Below are positions 12,426-24,688 of a DNA stretch of 64,000 nt, piece after piece. Under the pieces are notes generated by a model. It was not told the DNA's origin. It did no database searches and saw only the letters and a list, made by a program, of their open reading frames with translations. Source of the stretch: Sipunculus nudus. Taxonomy: Eukaryota; Annelida; Sipuncula; Golfingiida; Sipunculidae. The stretch covers positions 65,668,019 through 65,732,018 of the forward strand of contig CM049306.1 in NCBI GenBank assembly GCA_026874595.1, written 5' to 3'. The translations under genes and the position numbers were made by a program. Position 1 is the first letter of the stretch, and each line of letters starts with the position of its first letter.

Positions 12426-12980
12426 CTAGACGACCAGAGGTCAAACGCTTGCCGGAAATGGCTGGAAATAAGACAGCGAAACAAGCAGGACAAACTGTCG
12501 CTTTTCTATCAATTGAATGACTTTCAGAGCGATTGCTGGAAAGTTTTGCATGTTGAATGACATATATCACACAACAGACCATGAAAGTAGACTTGGCTCA
12601 AAACAGACAGATATACTGACACACCTGAGATAACAGACTACCAGAAAAAAGTTGGGAACGTAAATAGAAGCAAAATGAGCTATAGTTTTAGTAGGTAGAG
12701 TTTATAGTGTCGGAGGTATGGCCAATATATGGTAGCGGCCATATCCCAAACATTAAAAATTTCTTTTGAGACTTTAATGTAAGAAATAAGATGTTGTTCC
12801 AGTTCCAAAAGGATTCCCTCAAAACTGTGTCCTGAAACTGCAAGAAGCAAGGTCCAGCAAAGCAGGCGAAATTCAGGATCACTGACAAACAGACAGACAT
12901 ACTCAAAAAATGACACAAGAATAAGACCAGATGACCTACTCAGATTATCGAGTAGATTCAGAGGAAGAAAATAAATCATA
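12426..12980 (+). repeat. 330-bp family, spacer between satellite blocks A and B
   Basis: Starts at CTAGACGACCAGAGGTC, the same sequence that follows blocks B (19341) and C (27361). It contains a diverged unit of the ~330-bp family: 'GGAGGTATGGCCAATATATGG', 'AAAAGGATTCC' and 'GAGGAAGAAAATAAATCATAG'. It is interrupted at about 12981 by an R-element fragment. No gene seen. Confidence 0.75.
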
Positions 12981-13622
12981 GTTTTCAATTGGCTACACTG
13001 CTTTTTTAAAGTTGCATTTACCCAATCTCTTCTTATAAAACTGGCAGAAACCTACCATAGAATAATTCTTGTAAAGTTTAAACCAATCAACAGTTTCATC
13101 ATAAAACAGAGTATAACCTGGAGTCTAAAATAACATTTTCCCTTGTAAAAAACAGATAAATGCAAGTGGCGCCACCAATACCTCAATTTCAGATATGACA
13201 TATGAGACAAATATAGGTATAAAATTTGGTAATGACAGCTCTAGCCGTTTCTGAGATTTTAATTTTAGTTTGCTTTTTTGGCAGATGACTAAGTTCAACC
13301 TCCTGTTTAATCTCCGAACTGAAACCAATCGAACAAACTTGAGATAGATTGTTCAAGAGATCATTTCTTAGAAATATTGGCCTATTTGGCCGGACAGTTT
13401 CGTAGAAGAAAATTTTTAAAGCTTTTTTAGCTTTTTCCCTATAAAATCTCAGTAAATGCAGAAAGCCAATAAATAAATAAAATCCGATAGTGCTTTTCAG
13501 ATGACTGTTTATTTACAAAAAAAATTGGTAATGCTAGTTCCTGCCGTTTTTGAGATAACTATGGTTAACCTACAGACGACGGACGACGCTGCACCATAGC
13601 ATAAGCTCACAGATTCGCTAAT
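12981..13622 (+). mobile_element. R-element 3' fragment inside the 330-bp family
   Basis: Begins 'TTTTCAATTGGCTACACTGC' and runs to the R terminus 'GCATAAGCTCACAG..TTCGCTA', preceded by a GACGACGGACGACG microsatellite. It aligns by eye with 43265-43970 and 47445-48123. It lacks the R 5' end and the 278-bp array. The flanking 330-bp repeat resumes straight afterwards (TAATCTGTTTCGAGAT). The same fragment in the same context occurs at 19895-20516, so insertion preceded duplication of the spacer. Confidence 0.75.
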
Positions 13623-14324
13623 AATCTGTTTCGAGATATAACTGTAAGACATATGATTTAATAGTTTAAAAAAGATTCTTTCAAAACTGTGGCCTGTAGA
13701 ATTCTATTAGTGAGACGGAAGAACAAACAAGCAGGCGAATTTGAGGACAACTGACAAACAAACAGACATACTGACAAAGGGACACAAGATGAAGACAAGA
13801 TGACTTAACCAGGTCATGGGGAAGACTCAGAGGAAGAAAATAAGGTATAGTTTATGTAATTGAGGTTTCCAGTTTTGGAGATATGGCCAAATAATGATAT
13901 ATTGGGGATGTTCGACTGCAGCGCCCTCTAGTGGACATATCCTGAAGACGACAAATGCGTTTCGTGATATTAGTGAATGGCATAAGATGTAATCGTTTCA
14001 AAAGGATTCCTCAAAAAATCTTGCTTGTTGATTGCTATATGTGAGATGCAAGAACCAGCAAGTAGGCGAATTTGAAGATAACTGACAAACAGACAGACAT
14101 ACTGACAAAGTAACACAAGATGGACACCAGATGACGTTACCATATTTTGCAGAAGGCCAAGAGAAAGAAAATAAGTTACTGTTTGTGTAACATAGGTTTA
14201 CTCTTACGGAAATATGTCCAAAAACTGATTTGTTTGGATGTGTCTAGTGCAACGCCCCCTAGCAGCCATATCCGGAAAATGAAACATAAGTTTTGAGATA
14301 TTAGTGTAAAACATAAGATGAAGG
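13623..14324 (+). repeat. 330-bp family, about two units
   Basis: Two diverged units sharing 'GGAGATATGGCC', a GCGCCCTCTAGTGG or CGCCCCCTAGCAG core, 'TTTCGTGATATTAGTG', 'CAAAAGGATTCC' and an 'ACTGACAAACAGACAGACAT' tract. The first core reads CCACTAGAGGGCGCTG on the minus strand, a full match to the CTCF consensus. It ends where block B begins, at ACAAACATACG. Confidence 0.8.
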
Positions 14325-16915
14325 AACAAACATACGCGGGTGACCAACATGCTTGCGAAAATCGAAGATTTCCGGCAAGCAATAAAGTTGTGACTGTGCC
14401 TCCAACATGTAGGATAATAGACAGGGCCCGGAAAGGCCGACACGAACCGCTGCACACGCCGGCCGCCCACCATAAGGACCCTGCCGGCACTTGCGGCTAT
14501 GGCACGGGTCTTCGTGGTTTGGCGAAAAACGGCGCGAGATTTGACGAGACTAACAATGTGACCCCTGAATGTGACTGCGAGTGTCAGCCGCTATCCAACG
14601 CTGCAAACCGTGTGTCTGTAGCGTAAAAAATGACAGAATTATAGGCATTTCTTTGAATGGTCTCGTGTTCTCGTTTCACGAGAAACGGTGCGAGATATGA
14701 CGAGCCTTTCTATTGAATGACTAAGAAGTAAACTAATGCTATCTAACGCCAAAAACCAGAGCGTTCTATCGCAAATATTGACAGAGACAGAAGCAGGAAC
14801 ACTCCGTATTTCAGATTGTCAAGTTTTACCCCAAAATTTGGTCACCATGGTAACGGCAGCACAAGGCTAAATGTATGAAGGAATAAGGCAATGATCCTAG
14901 TTTTAGATGCGACAAAAAAAATTGTTATATGCTTAATATTTTTTTAGATATTGCGGAAAAATGATATGTTACAGTGTTTCCAGTACCACGCCCCCTGGTG
15001 GCTATTTCCGAAAAATGAAAAAACAAGTTTGAGATAATACAGAACAACAGAAAATATGTCACTTTCAGAACCTTAGCTGTAAAACTGCCACCTGTAAATC
15101 ATATTTAATGAAATCTCGGAAAGTCTCATTTGACGACAAATGGCACGAGATTTTGCGAGACTCACATTAATTTCGCATAGAGCATATTAAATGCTACGCA
15201 TTGCAAAAAACTAGGCCTCTCTAACTCAAAAAATGAGAAATTTGGAGGGAAATTTTCAAATTTTCTTATTTTCCCCCCAAAATACGTTACCATGGTAACA
15301 ATTGACCGGAAAAATTTGCCAGCACTTGGAAAGCTAACATAGTGAGGAATAAAATGAGCTACAGATTATGCGGCTACGATTATTATTGACGAAGATATGA
15401 AGAAAATAAAGATTTAAGGTTTTTTGGTGACCCTGACCTTGACCTTTGACCGATCATGACCAAAAACAATAGGCTCCGAGGAGAACAGATCTTACAGTTT
15501 ATGGATAAGTTTCAGAGCGATTGCTTAAAAACTGTGGCCTGTAGCGCGTGTACATACAGACAAACAGACAGACAGACAAACAAACAAACAAACAAACATA
15601 CGCGGGTGACCAACATGCTTGCGAAAATCGAAGATTTCCGGCAAGCAATAAAGTTGTGACTGTGCCTCCAACATGTAGGATAATAGACAGGGCCCGGAAA
15701 GGCCGACACGAACCGCTGCACACGCCGGCCGCCCACCATAAGGACCCTGCCGGCACTTGCGGCGATGGCACGGGTCTTCGTGGTTTGGCGAAAAACGGCG
15801 CGAGATTTGACGAGACTAACAATGTGACCCCTGAATGTGACTGCGAGTGTCAGCCGCTATCCAACGCTGCAAACCGTGTGTCTGTAGCGTAAAAAATGAC
15901 AGAATTATAGGCATTTCTTTGAATGGTCTCGTGTTCTCGTTTCACGAGAAACGGTGCGAGATATGACGAGCCTTTCTATTGAATGACTAAGAAGTAAACT
16001 AATGCTATCTAACGCCAAAAACCAGAGCGTTCTATCGCAAATATTGACAGAGACAGAAGCAGGAACACTCCGTATTTCAGATTGTCAAGTTTTACCCCAA
16101 AATTTGGTCACCATGGTAACGGCAGCACAAGGCTAAATGTATGAAGGAATAAGGCAATGATCCTAGTTTTAGATGCGACAAAAAAAATTGTTATATGCTT
16201 AATATTTTTTTAGATATTGCGGAAAAATGATATGTTACAGTGTTTCCAGTACCACGCCCCCTGGTGGCTATTTCCGAAAAATGAAAAAACAAGTTTGAGA
16301 TAATACAGAACAACAGAAAATATGTCACTTTCAGAACCTTAGCTGTAAAACTGCCACCTGTAAATCATATTTAATGAAATCTCGGAAAGTCTCATTTGAC
16401 GACAAATGGCAAGAGATTTTGCGAGACTCACATTAATTTCGCATAGAGCATATTAAATGCTACGCATTGCAAAAAACTAGGCCTCTCTAACTCAAAAATT
16501 GAGAAATTTGGAGGGAAATTTTCGAATTTTCTTATTTTCCCCCCAAAATACGTTACCATGGTAACAATTGACCGGAAAAATTTGCCAGCACTTGGAAAGC
16601 TAACATAGTGAGGAATAAAATGAGCTACAGATTATGCGGCTACGATTATTATTGACGAAGATATGAAGAAAATAAAGATTTAAGGTTTTTTGGTGACCCT
16701 GACCTTGACCTTTGACCGATCATGACCAAAAACAATAGGCTCCGAGGAGAACAGATCTTACAGTTTATGGATAAGTTTCAGAGCGATTGCTTAAAAACTG
16801 TGGCCTGTAGCGCGTGTACATACAGACAAACAGACAGACAGACAAACAAACAAACAAACAAACATACGCGGGTGACCAACATGCTTGCGAAAATCGAAGA
16901 TTTCCGGCAAGCAAC
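14325..16915 (+). repeat. Satellite block B, subfamily a (about two units)
   Basis: Hairpin landmark at 14379 and 15645 (1,266-bp spacing). Entry is abrupt, inside an ACAAACATACG tract after 'AAGATGAAGG', matching the entry of block C at 23348. Both copies have the CCACGCCCCCTGGTGG core, two GTNACCATGGTAAC motifs and the phased CGAGA clusters. It ends in a doubled hairpin. Confidence 0.9.
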
Positions 16916-19341
16916 AAACAGACATCCGCGACTGACCAACCAGCTTGCGAAAATCGAAGATTTCCGGCAAGCAATAAAGTCTGGACTGTGCCTCCAACAT
17001 GTATGATCATAGATGGGGCTCGGAGAGGCCGTCACGCATGCGGCGACGGCACGTGTCTTCGTGGTTTGGCGAAAAACGGCGCGAGATTTGACGAGACTAA
17101 CAATGTGACCCCTGAATGTGACTGCGAGTGTCAGCCGCTATCCAGCGCTGCAAACCATGTGTCTGTAGCGTGAAAAATGACATAATTATAGGCATTTCTT
17201 TGAATGGTCACATGTTCTCGTTTCACGAGAAACGGTGCGAGATATGAGGAGACTTGCGATTGAATGACTAAGAACTAGAGGGATGCTGTCTAACGCCCAA
17301 ACACCAGACCTTTCTATCGCAAATATCAACAGAGAGAGAAGCTGGAAAACTCCGAATTTTCAGATTGTCAAGTTTTACCCCAAAATTTGGTAACCATGGT
17401 AACGGCAGCACAAAGCAACATGTGCGAAGGGATAAGCCAATGTTCCTAGTTTCAGATACGACCCCAAAAATGGTGTCACGTTTAATATTTTTTGAGATAT
17501 TGCAGAAAAATGATATGTTACAGTGTTTCATGTACCACGCCCCCTGGTGGCTATTTCCAAAAAATGAAAAATTGGTTTCGAGATATTTCTAAATAACACA
17601 AAATATGTCATTTTCAAAGTCATAGTTTAAAAAAGGCGACCTTTAAGCCATATTTAATGAAATCTCGTAAAATTCTCGTTTGACGAGAAATGGTGCGAGA
17701 TTTTACGAGACTTTCACTTGTATAATAAAAAGCTTATTTAGTACTATCTGATGCAAAAAACTAGAACTCTCTAGCTTTAAAAATGACAAAGTTAGAAAAA
17801 TTAGGCCTTTATTTTCGAAAATCATGAGTTTTCCCCCAAAATGTGTAACCATTGAAACAGCAGATTTCAGCAACATATATATCAGAAGAAAGGCCTTGGA
17901 ATGCCGATTAAAATGAGCCATGTTTGAAGTGGCTATGACAAATAGTAATGGAGATATGAAGAAAAGAGCACTTTAGGAACTTTTGATGACCTTGACCTTG
18001 ACCTTTGACCTATATTGCCCAAAAACAATAGGCTTCTTGCATTTTTGATTTTACACAAACTGTGAAAGTTTGAAAGCGATGGGATCAAAATTGCGACCTG
18101 TAGAGACTGGACAGACAAACAAACAAACAAACAGACAAACAGACATCCGCGACTGACCAACCAGCTTGCGAAAATCGAAGATTTCCGGCAAGCAATAAAG
18201 TCTGGACTGTGCCTCCAACATGTATGATCATAGATGGGGCCCGGAGAGGCCGTCACGCATGCGGCGACGGCACGTGTCTTCGTGGTTTGGCGAAAAACGG
18301 CGCGAGATTTGACGAGACTAACAATGTGACCCCTGAATGTGACTGCGAGTGTCAGCCGCTATCCAGCGCTGCAAACCATGTGTCTGTAGCGTGAAAAATG
18401 ACATAATTATAGGCATTTCTTTGAATGGTCACGTGTTCTCGTTTCACGAGAAACGGTGCGAGATATGAGGAGACTTGCGATTGAATGACTAAGAACTAGA
18501 GGGATGCTGTCTAACGCCAAACACCAGACCTTTCTATCGCAAATATCAACAGAGAGAGAAGCTGGAAAACTCCGAATTTTCAGATTGTCAAGTTTTACCC
18601 CAAAATTTGGTAACCATGGTAACGGCAGCACAAAGCAACATGTGCGAAGGGATAAGCCAATGTTCCTAGTTTCAGATACGACCCCAAAAATGGTGTCACG
18701 TTTAATATTTTTTGAGATATTGCAGAAAAATGATATGTTACAGTGTTTCATGTACCACGCCCCCTGGTGGCTATTTCCAAAAAATGAAAAATTGGTTTCG
18801 AGATATTTCTAAATAACACAAAATATGTCATTTTCAAAGTCATAGTTTAAAAAATGCGACCTGTAAGCCATATTTAATGAAATCTCGAAAATTCTCGTTT
18901 GACGAGAAATGGTGCGAGATTTTACGAGACTTTCACTTGTATAATAAAAAGCTTATTTAGTACTATCTGATGCAAAAAACTAGAACTCTCTAGCTTTAAA
19001 AATGACAAAGTTAGAAAAATTAGGCCTTTTATTTTCGAAAATCATGAGTTTTCCCCCAAAATGTGTAACCATTGAAACAGCAGATTTCAGCAACATATAT
19101 ATCAGAAGAAAGGCCTTGGAATGCCGATTAAAATGAGCCATGTTTGAAGTGGCTATGACAAATAGTAATGGAGATATGAAGAAAAGAGCACTTTAGGAAC
19201 TTTTGATGACCTTGACCTTTGACCTATATTGCCCAAAAACAATAGGCTTCTTGCATTTTTGATTTTACACAAACTGTGAAAGTTTGAAAGCGATGGGATC
19301 AAAATTGCGACCTGTAGAGACTGGACAGACAAACAAACAAA
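16916..19341 (+). repeat. Satellite block B, subfamily b (about two units)
   Basis: Landmarks at 16971 and 18192 (1,221-bp spacing). The interval is short because these units lack about 48 bp near 17037 and 18258, the same deletion seen near 11330 in block A. It ends at ACTAGACGACC within the microsatellite. One TGACCTTGACC repeat is shortened near 19208. Confidence 0.9.
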
Positions 19342-19894
19342 CTAGACGACCAGAGGTCGAACGCTTGCCGGAAATGGCTGGAAATAAGACAGCGAAACAA
19401 GCAGGAGAAACTGTCGCTTTTCTATAAATTGAATGACTTTCAGAGCGATTGCTGGAAAGTGTTGCATGTTGAATGACATATATCACACAAAAGATCATGA
19501 AAGTAGACTTGGCTCAAAACAGACAGATATACTGACACATCTGAGATAACAGACTACCAGAAAAAAAGTTGGGAACGTAAATAGAAGCAAAATGAGTAGG
19601 TAGAGTTTATAGTGTCGGAGGTATGGCCAATATATGGTAGCGGCCATATCCCAAACATTAAAAATTTCTTTTGAGACTTTAATGTAAGAAATAAGATGTT
19701 GTTCCAGTTCCAAAAGGATTCCCTGAAAACTGTGTCCTGAAAATTGCTAACTGCAAGAAGCAAGGTCCAGCAAAGCAGGCGAAATTTAGGATCACTGACA
19801 AACAGACAGACATATTCAAAAAATGACACAAGAATAAGACCAGATGACCTACTCAGATTATCGAGTAGACTCAGAGGAAGAAAATAAATCATAG
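19342..19894 (+). repeat. 330-bp family spacer, duplicate of 12426-12980
   Basis: Nearly the same text as 12426-12980, including CTAGACGACCAGAGGTC, 'GGAAATGGCTGGAAATAAGA' and the diverged 330-bp unit. Minor indels separate the copies. It leads into an R fragment at the same position. Confidence 0.8.
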
Positions 19895-20516
19895 TTTTCA
19901 ATTGGCTACACTGCTTTTTTAAAGTTGCATTTACCCAATCTCTTCTTATAAAACTGGCAGAAACCTACCATAGAATAATTTTTGTAAAGTTTAAACCAAT
20001 CAGCTTAACAGTTTCATCATAAAACAGAGTATAACCTGGAGACTAAAATTACATTTTTTTCTTGTAAAAAACAGATCAATGCAAGTGGCGCCACCAATAC
20101 CTCAATTTCAGATATGACATATGAGACAAATATAGGTATAAAATTTGGTAATGACAGCTCTAGCCGTTTCTGAGATTTTAATTTTAGTTTGCTTTTTTGG
20201 CAGATGACTAAGTTCAACCTCCTGTTTAATCTCCGAACTGAAACCAATCGAACAAACTTGAGATAGATTGATCAAGAGATCATTTCTTAGAAATATTGGC
20301 CTATTTGGCCGGACAGTTTCGTAGAAGAAAATTTTTAAAGTTTTTTTAGCTTTTTCCCTATAAAATCTCAGTAAATGCAGAAAGCCAAAAAATAAACAAA
20401 ATCCGATAGTGCTTTTCAGATGACTGTTTATTTACAAAAAAATTGGTAATGCTAGTTCCTGCCGTTTTTGAGATAACTATGGTTAACCTACAGACGACGG
20501 ACGACGCTGCACCATA
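19895..20516 (+). mobile_element. R-element 3' fragment, split by a later insertion
   Basis: Copy of 12981-13622. It is interrupted after 'GACGCTGCACCATA' and resumes at 22616 as 'TATAGCATAAGCTCACAG', ending about 22642. The undisturbed copy at 13583-13622 gives the empty site for the insertion. Confidence 0.78.
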
Positions 20517-22615
20517 GGGGACTCTTAAATTCTATGCATGCCACACATACCAGAGGCCAAAGCGAGGCCAATGGGGAATAACAAAGACACGTGCTTACTT
20601 GACACAGCAGTAACACATGTGCTGATACAGTTTAGCCCAGCAAGGCAGGTCGTGTCACAGCCTATTCTGTTCTCTCATCCTACTCATTTACTAATTGGAC
20701 ATCAGATTTGATTTTTCATTAGTTTTCATAAGTGATCCAGGTAGAAAGAAACAGTGGAAATTACTAATTAATTCATACATCTGGACGAGGGACTCTTTGT
20801 GATTGTGTATTCATATGTTCCTGGTTTGGTCTGCTGTTTGTTATATTTGTTCATAGAATTAAGTAAATGAACAACCATTTTAGAACAATGATTTTTAATG
20901 ATCTGTATCAATTTATAAAGGCACATATTAAAATATCATTTTTACATGGTCCATGCCCTCATTTGGTTTTGCCTTACCTTTTTTATGTACGTGTCAATAT
21001 ATTTTAAAATACTGTGCTGTTTCACAAAATCTGTTTCCATACACATGCAATTAATTGTACTTTATTAAAATAAATAAATAACATAAATAAATAATGATAG
21101 AAGACTACCAACATATTTAACTTGATGGTGACATTTAGCAAAGATCTGCATATAGTTTTTACCAGCGAAGCATTGATCCCCTTACTGGTTTATAGATAAT
21201 AGATACATTGGTATGTCTCAATTGGTTGAAGGGGCTTATATTTTGTATTACCAAAACTTATTGTCATCATTTCCTCATTTTTACTTGAGGCCCTCTAAGA
21301 TGGCATCTGTGGATAGCTTTAAGGCCCTTAAATTACATGATTGCGAAACAATTATAGATATATCCCCACATGACCGGCCTAGACCCACTGCAATTTAAAG
21401 AATATTTAACTCATGCAATTCTTGTGTCACCGTTTCCATTGTTTGTCAATGCAGTTTATGTCTACAGCTGTAGGACACGCCGTCAGTATATTTTAACTCT
21501 TTATTCATAACAAATATGAAGTTTTAGTATATGAGACATTACTTTTCATATTCGATTTATAAAGAATTTTTGAAGTAACTAACCTGAGTTAAAAGGATTG
21601 GAGCTGGTGAAGTGTTGAGCATTAATTAAAATGAATATATTATTCCATAATTCATACCTTACATATTTTTATATTTTTTTCTCAAATTATGTAAAGTCTT
21701 GCGGGAAAAAGGTATCATTTATAATATTCTGTTTCTGCCCATGCACTAATATAATCCTTGCCATGCCTAGGAACTTACCATATCACTATCTAATGAGGAG
21801 CGATATATTTTTTTTAAACTGACCTGTGACATAGTGTTTCACTTGAAAGCTATGTGTTGGTTATGCCACTAAAAATACAGAGTATTTTCTATTGGTGCCA
21901 GATACAGCATACCTACATCTATATTTTTAATAGGCTTGTGAATAGAAAACATTTCATAATTTCATTTCAGAACACTTTTAACAATCACAGAGGCAGACAT
22001 GTTTCATTTATGCTTTATTAGTCTTTATTAAGTTAATGACTTTATAATGGCAGTATAAGCAGCGTACTGCCGAAAGTGTTTTGGTGTGTGTGTCTCTTGG
22101 TGCCTACTGTGCATGAAACAAGAAACTTAGTATTAATGTACACCATCAGAGGAACCATGCACAGACCACCTCATTCTGTGCCGTCTGGAATGTGTATCAG
22201 TCAGCACCTGTGCCCGACACTTGTATATCTTGATATTTTAATTGACCTCGGGCAATTAATGGCATCCTGTGGTTTGATTCATAGCTAGCATAGACCGTAG
22301 AGCCAAGTAGATGTGAGCCCAATTAAGGGCCTTTAACTTTATTATGTTAAGAGTCACTGGAAAGTACCTCCCTTACAAGTCGGGTTCTCATTGTGCCCAT
22401 AGCAGCAGATTCCTTTGGATTTACACTTCTTTCCAGATGTTTTTAACAAAATTTGTTTGTAAGCATCCACAAATTTGAAGTGGATAAATGGAACAACTGA
22501 CAGGTCTGTGTTGCTGTACATAGCCATGGTGAGTGAGCACATGCTCCCTGTTATTCCCAGTAAGCCTCGCTTTCGCTAGCTGATTAATTATTCATGAGGA
22601 ATATTAAGAATCCCC
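20517..22615. mobile_element. 2.1-kb insertion with imperfect terminal inverted repeats
   Basis: The left end reads GGGGACTCTTAAATTC and the right end, on the minus strand, GGGGATTCTTAATATTCC, giving ~17-bp imperfect inverted repeats. Outside lie CACCATA (left) and TATAGCATAAG (right), against the uninterrupted CACCATAGCATAAG at 13592. The target is therefore TA-rich, with an apparent TA (or ATA) duplication that the TATA flank leaves ambiguous. The interior looks unique in this window and encodes no transposase I recognise. It is probably a non-autonomous cut-and-paste DNA transposon or MITE; the superfamily is undetermined. Confidence 0.7.
22354..22527 (-). CDS. Unrecognised small ORF within the 2.1-kb insertion
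   Basis: 57 codons starting at an ATG with a strong context (CACCATGGCT). The frame starts MAMYSNTDLSVVPF and includes a cysteine-rich stretch (CKSKGICCYGHNENPTC). A GTAAGG splice-donor-like sequence lies inside it (GT at 22375-22376), so it could be a first coding exon of about 151 bp ending near 22377. I do not recognise the family. It sits near the right end of the TIR element, so it could be a captured exon, a transposon relic or chance. Composition is less repetitive than neighbouring frames, which is the main reason to list it. Confidence 0.25.
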   Translation of the reverse strand: MAMYSNTDLSVVPFIHFKFVDAYKQILLKTSGKKCKSKGICCYGHNENPTCKGGTFQ

Positions 22616-22642
22616 TATAGCATAAGCTCACAGATTCGCTAA

Positions 22643-23347
22643 TAATCTATTTCGAGATATAACTGTAAGACATAAGATTGAATAGTTTAAAAAAGATTCT
22701 TTCAAAATTGTGGCCTGTAGAATTCTATTAGTGAGACGGAAGAACAAACAAGCAGGCGAATTTGAGGACAACTGACAAACAAACAGACATACTGACAAAG
22801 GGACACAAGATGAAGACAAGATGACTTAACCAGGTCATGGGGAAGACTCGGAGGAAGAAAATAAGGTATAGTTTATGTAATTGAGGTTTCCAGTTTTGGA
22901 GATATGGCCAAATAATGATATATTGGGGATGTTCGACTGCAGCGCCCTCTAGTGGACATATCCTGGAGACGACAGATGCGTTTCGTGATATTAGTGAATG
23001 GCATAAGATGTAATCGTTTCAAAAGGATTCCTAAAAAAATCTGGCTTGTTGATTGCTATATGTGAGATGCAAGAACCAGCAAGTAGGCGAATTTGAAGAT
23101 AACTGACAAACAGACAGACATACTGAAAAAAGTAACACAAGATGTACACCAGATGACGTTACCATATTTTGCAGAAGGCCAAGAGAAAGAAAATAAGTTA
23201 CTGTTTGTGTAACATAGGTTTACTCTTACGGAAATATGTTTGGATGTTTGATTTGTTTGGATGTGTCTAGTGCAACGCCCCCTAGCAGCCATATCCGGAA
23301 AATGAAACATAAGTTTTGAGATATTAGTGTAAAACATAAGATGAAGG
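22643..23347 (+). repeat. 330-bp family, duplicate of 13623-14324
   Basis: Two units in the same order and with the same cores (GCGCCCTCTAGTGG near 22940, CGCCCCCTAGCAG near 23277). A small local duplication 'TTTGGATGTTTGATTTGTTTGG' type difference (about 23238-23262) distinguishes it from the first copy. It ends at the block C entry point. Confidence 0.8.
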
Positions 23348-24688
23348 AACAAACATACGCGGGTGATCAACATACTTGCGAAAATCGAAGATTTCCGGCA
23401 AGCAATAAAGTTGTGACTGTGCCTCCAACATGTATGATCATAGACAGGGCCCGGAGAGGCCGTCACGCACCGCTGCACACGCCGGCCGCCCACCGTAAGG
23501 ACCCTGTCGCCACTTGCGGCAATTGCGCGGGTCTTCGTGGTTTGGCGAAAAACGGCGCGAGATTTGACGAGACTTACAATATGACCCCTGAATGTGACTG
23601 CGAGTGTCAGGCGCTACCCAACGCTGAAAACCATGTGTCTGTAGCGTAAAAAACGACAGAATTATAGGCATTTCTTTGAATGGTCTCGTGTTCTCGTTTC
23701 ACGAGAAACGGTGCGAGATATGACGAGCCTTTCTATTGAATGACTAAGAAGTAAACTAATGCTATCTAACGCCAAAAACCAGAGCGTTCTATCGCAAATA
23801 TTGACAGAGACAGAAGCAGGAACACTCCGTATTTCAGATTGTCAAGTTTTACCCCAAAATTTGGTAACCATGGTAACGGCAGCACAAGGCTAAATGTACG
23901 AAGGAATAAGGCAATGATCCTAATTTTAGATGCGACAAAAAAAATTGTTCTATGCTTAATATTTTTTTAGATATTGCGGAAAAATGATAAGTTGTAGTGT
24001 TTCCAGTACCACGCCCCCTGGTGGCTATTTCCGAAAAATGAAAAAACAAGTTCGAGATAATACAGAACAACAGAAAATATGTCACTTTCAGAACCTTAGC
24101 TGTAAAACTGCCACCTGTAAATCGTATTTAATGAAATATCGAAAAGTCTCATTTGACGACAAATGGCACGAGATTTTGCGAGACTTACATTAATTTCGCA
24201 CAGAGCATATTAAATGCTATGCATTGCAAAAAACTAGACCTCTCTAACTTGAATAATGAGAAATTTGGAGGGAAATTTTCGAATTTTCTGAATTTCCCCC
24301 CAAAATACGTTACCATGGTAACCATTGACCGGAAAAATTTGCCAGCACTTGGAAAGCTAACATAGTGAGGAATAAAATGAGCTACAGATTATGCGGATAC
24401 GATTATTATTGACAAAGATATGAAGAAAGTAAAAATTTAAGGTTTTTTGGTGACCCTGACCTTGACCTTTGACCGATCATGACCAAAAACAATAGGCTCC
24501 GAGGAGAACCAATCTTACACTTAATGCATAAGTTTCAGAGCGATTGCTTAAAAACTGTGGCCTGTAGAGCGTGTACATACAGACAAACAAACAGACAGAC
24601 AGACAGACAGACAAACAAACAAACAAACAAACAAACATACGCGGGTGATCAACATACTTGCGAAAATCGAAGATTTCCGGCAAGCAAC
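23348..24688 (+). repeat. Satellite block C, subfamily a (about one unit)
   Basis: Hairpin landmark at 23402, then at 24744 after a doubled hairpin. Diagnostic phrases match subfamily a units at 2121-4743. The CAGACAGACAGACAG microsatellite near 24593 is longer here. Confidence 0.88.
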
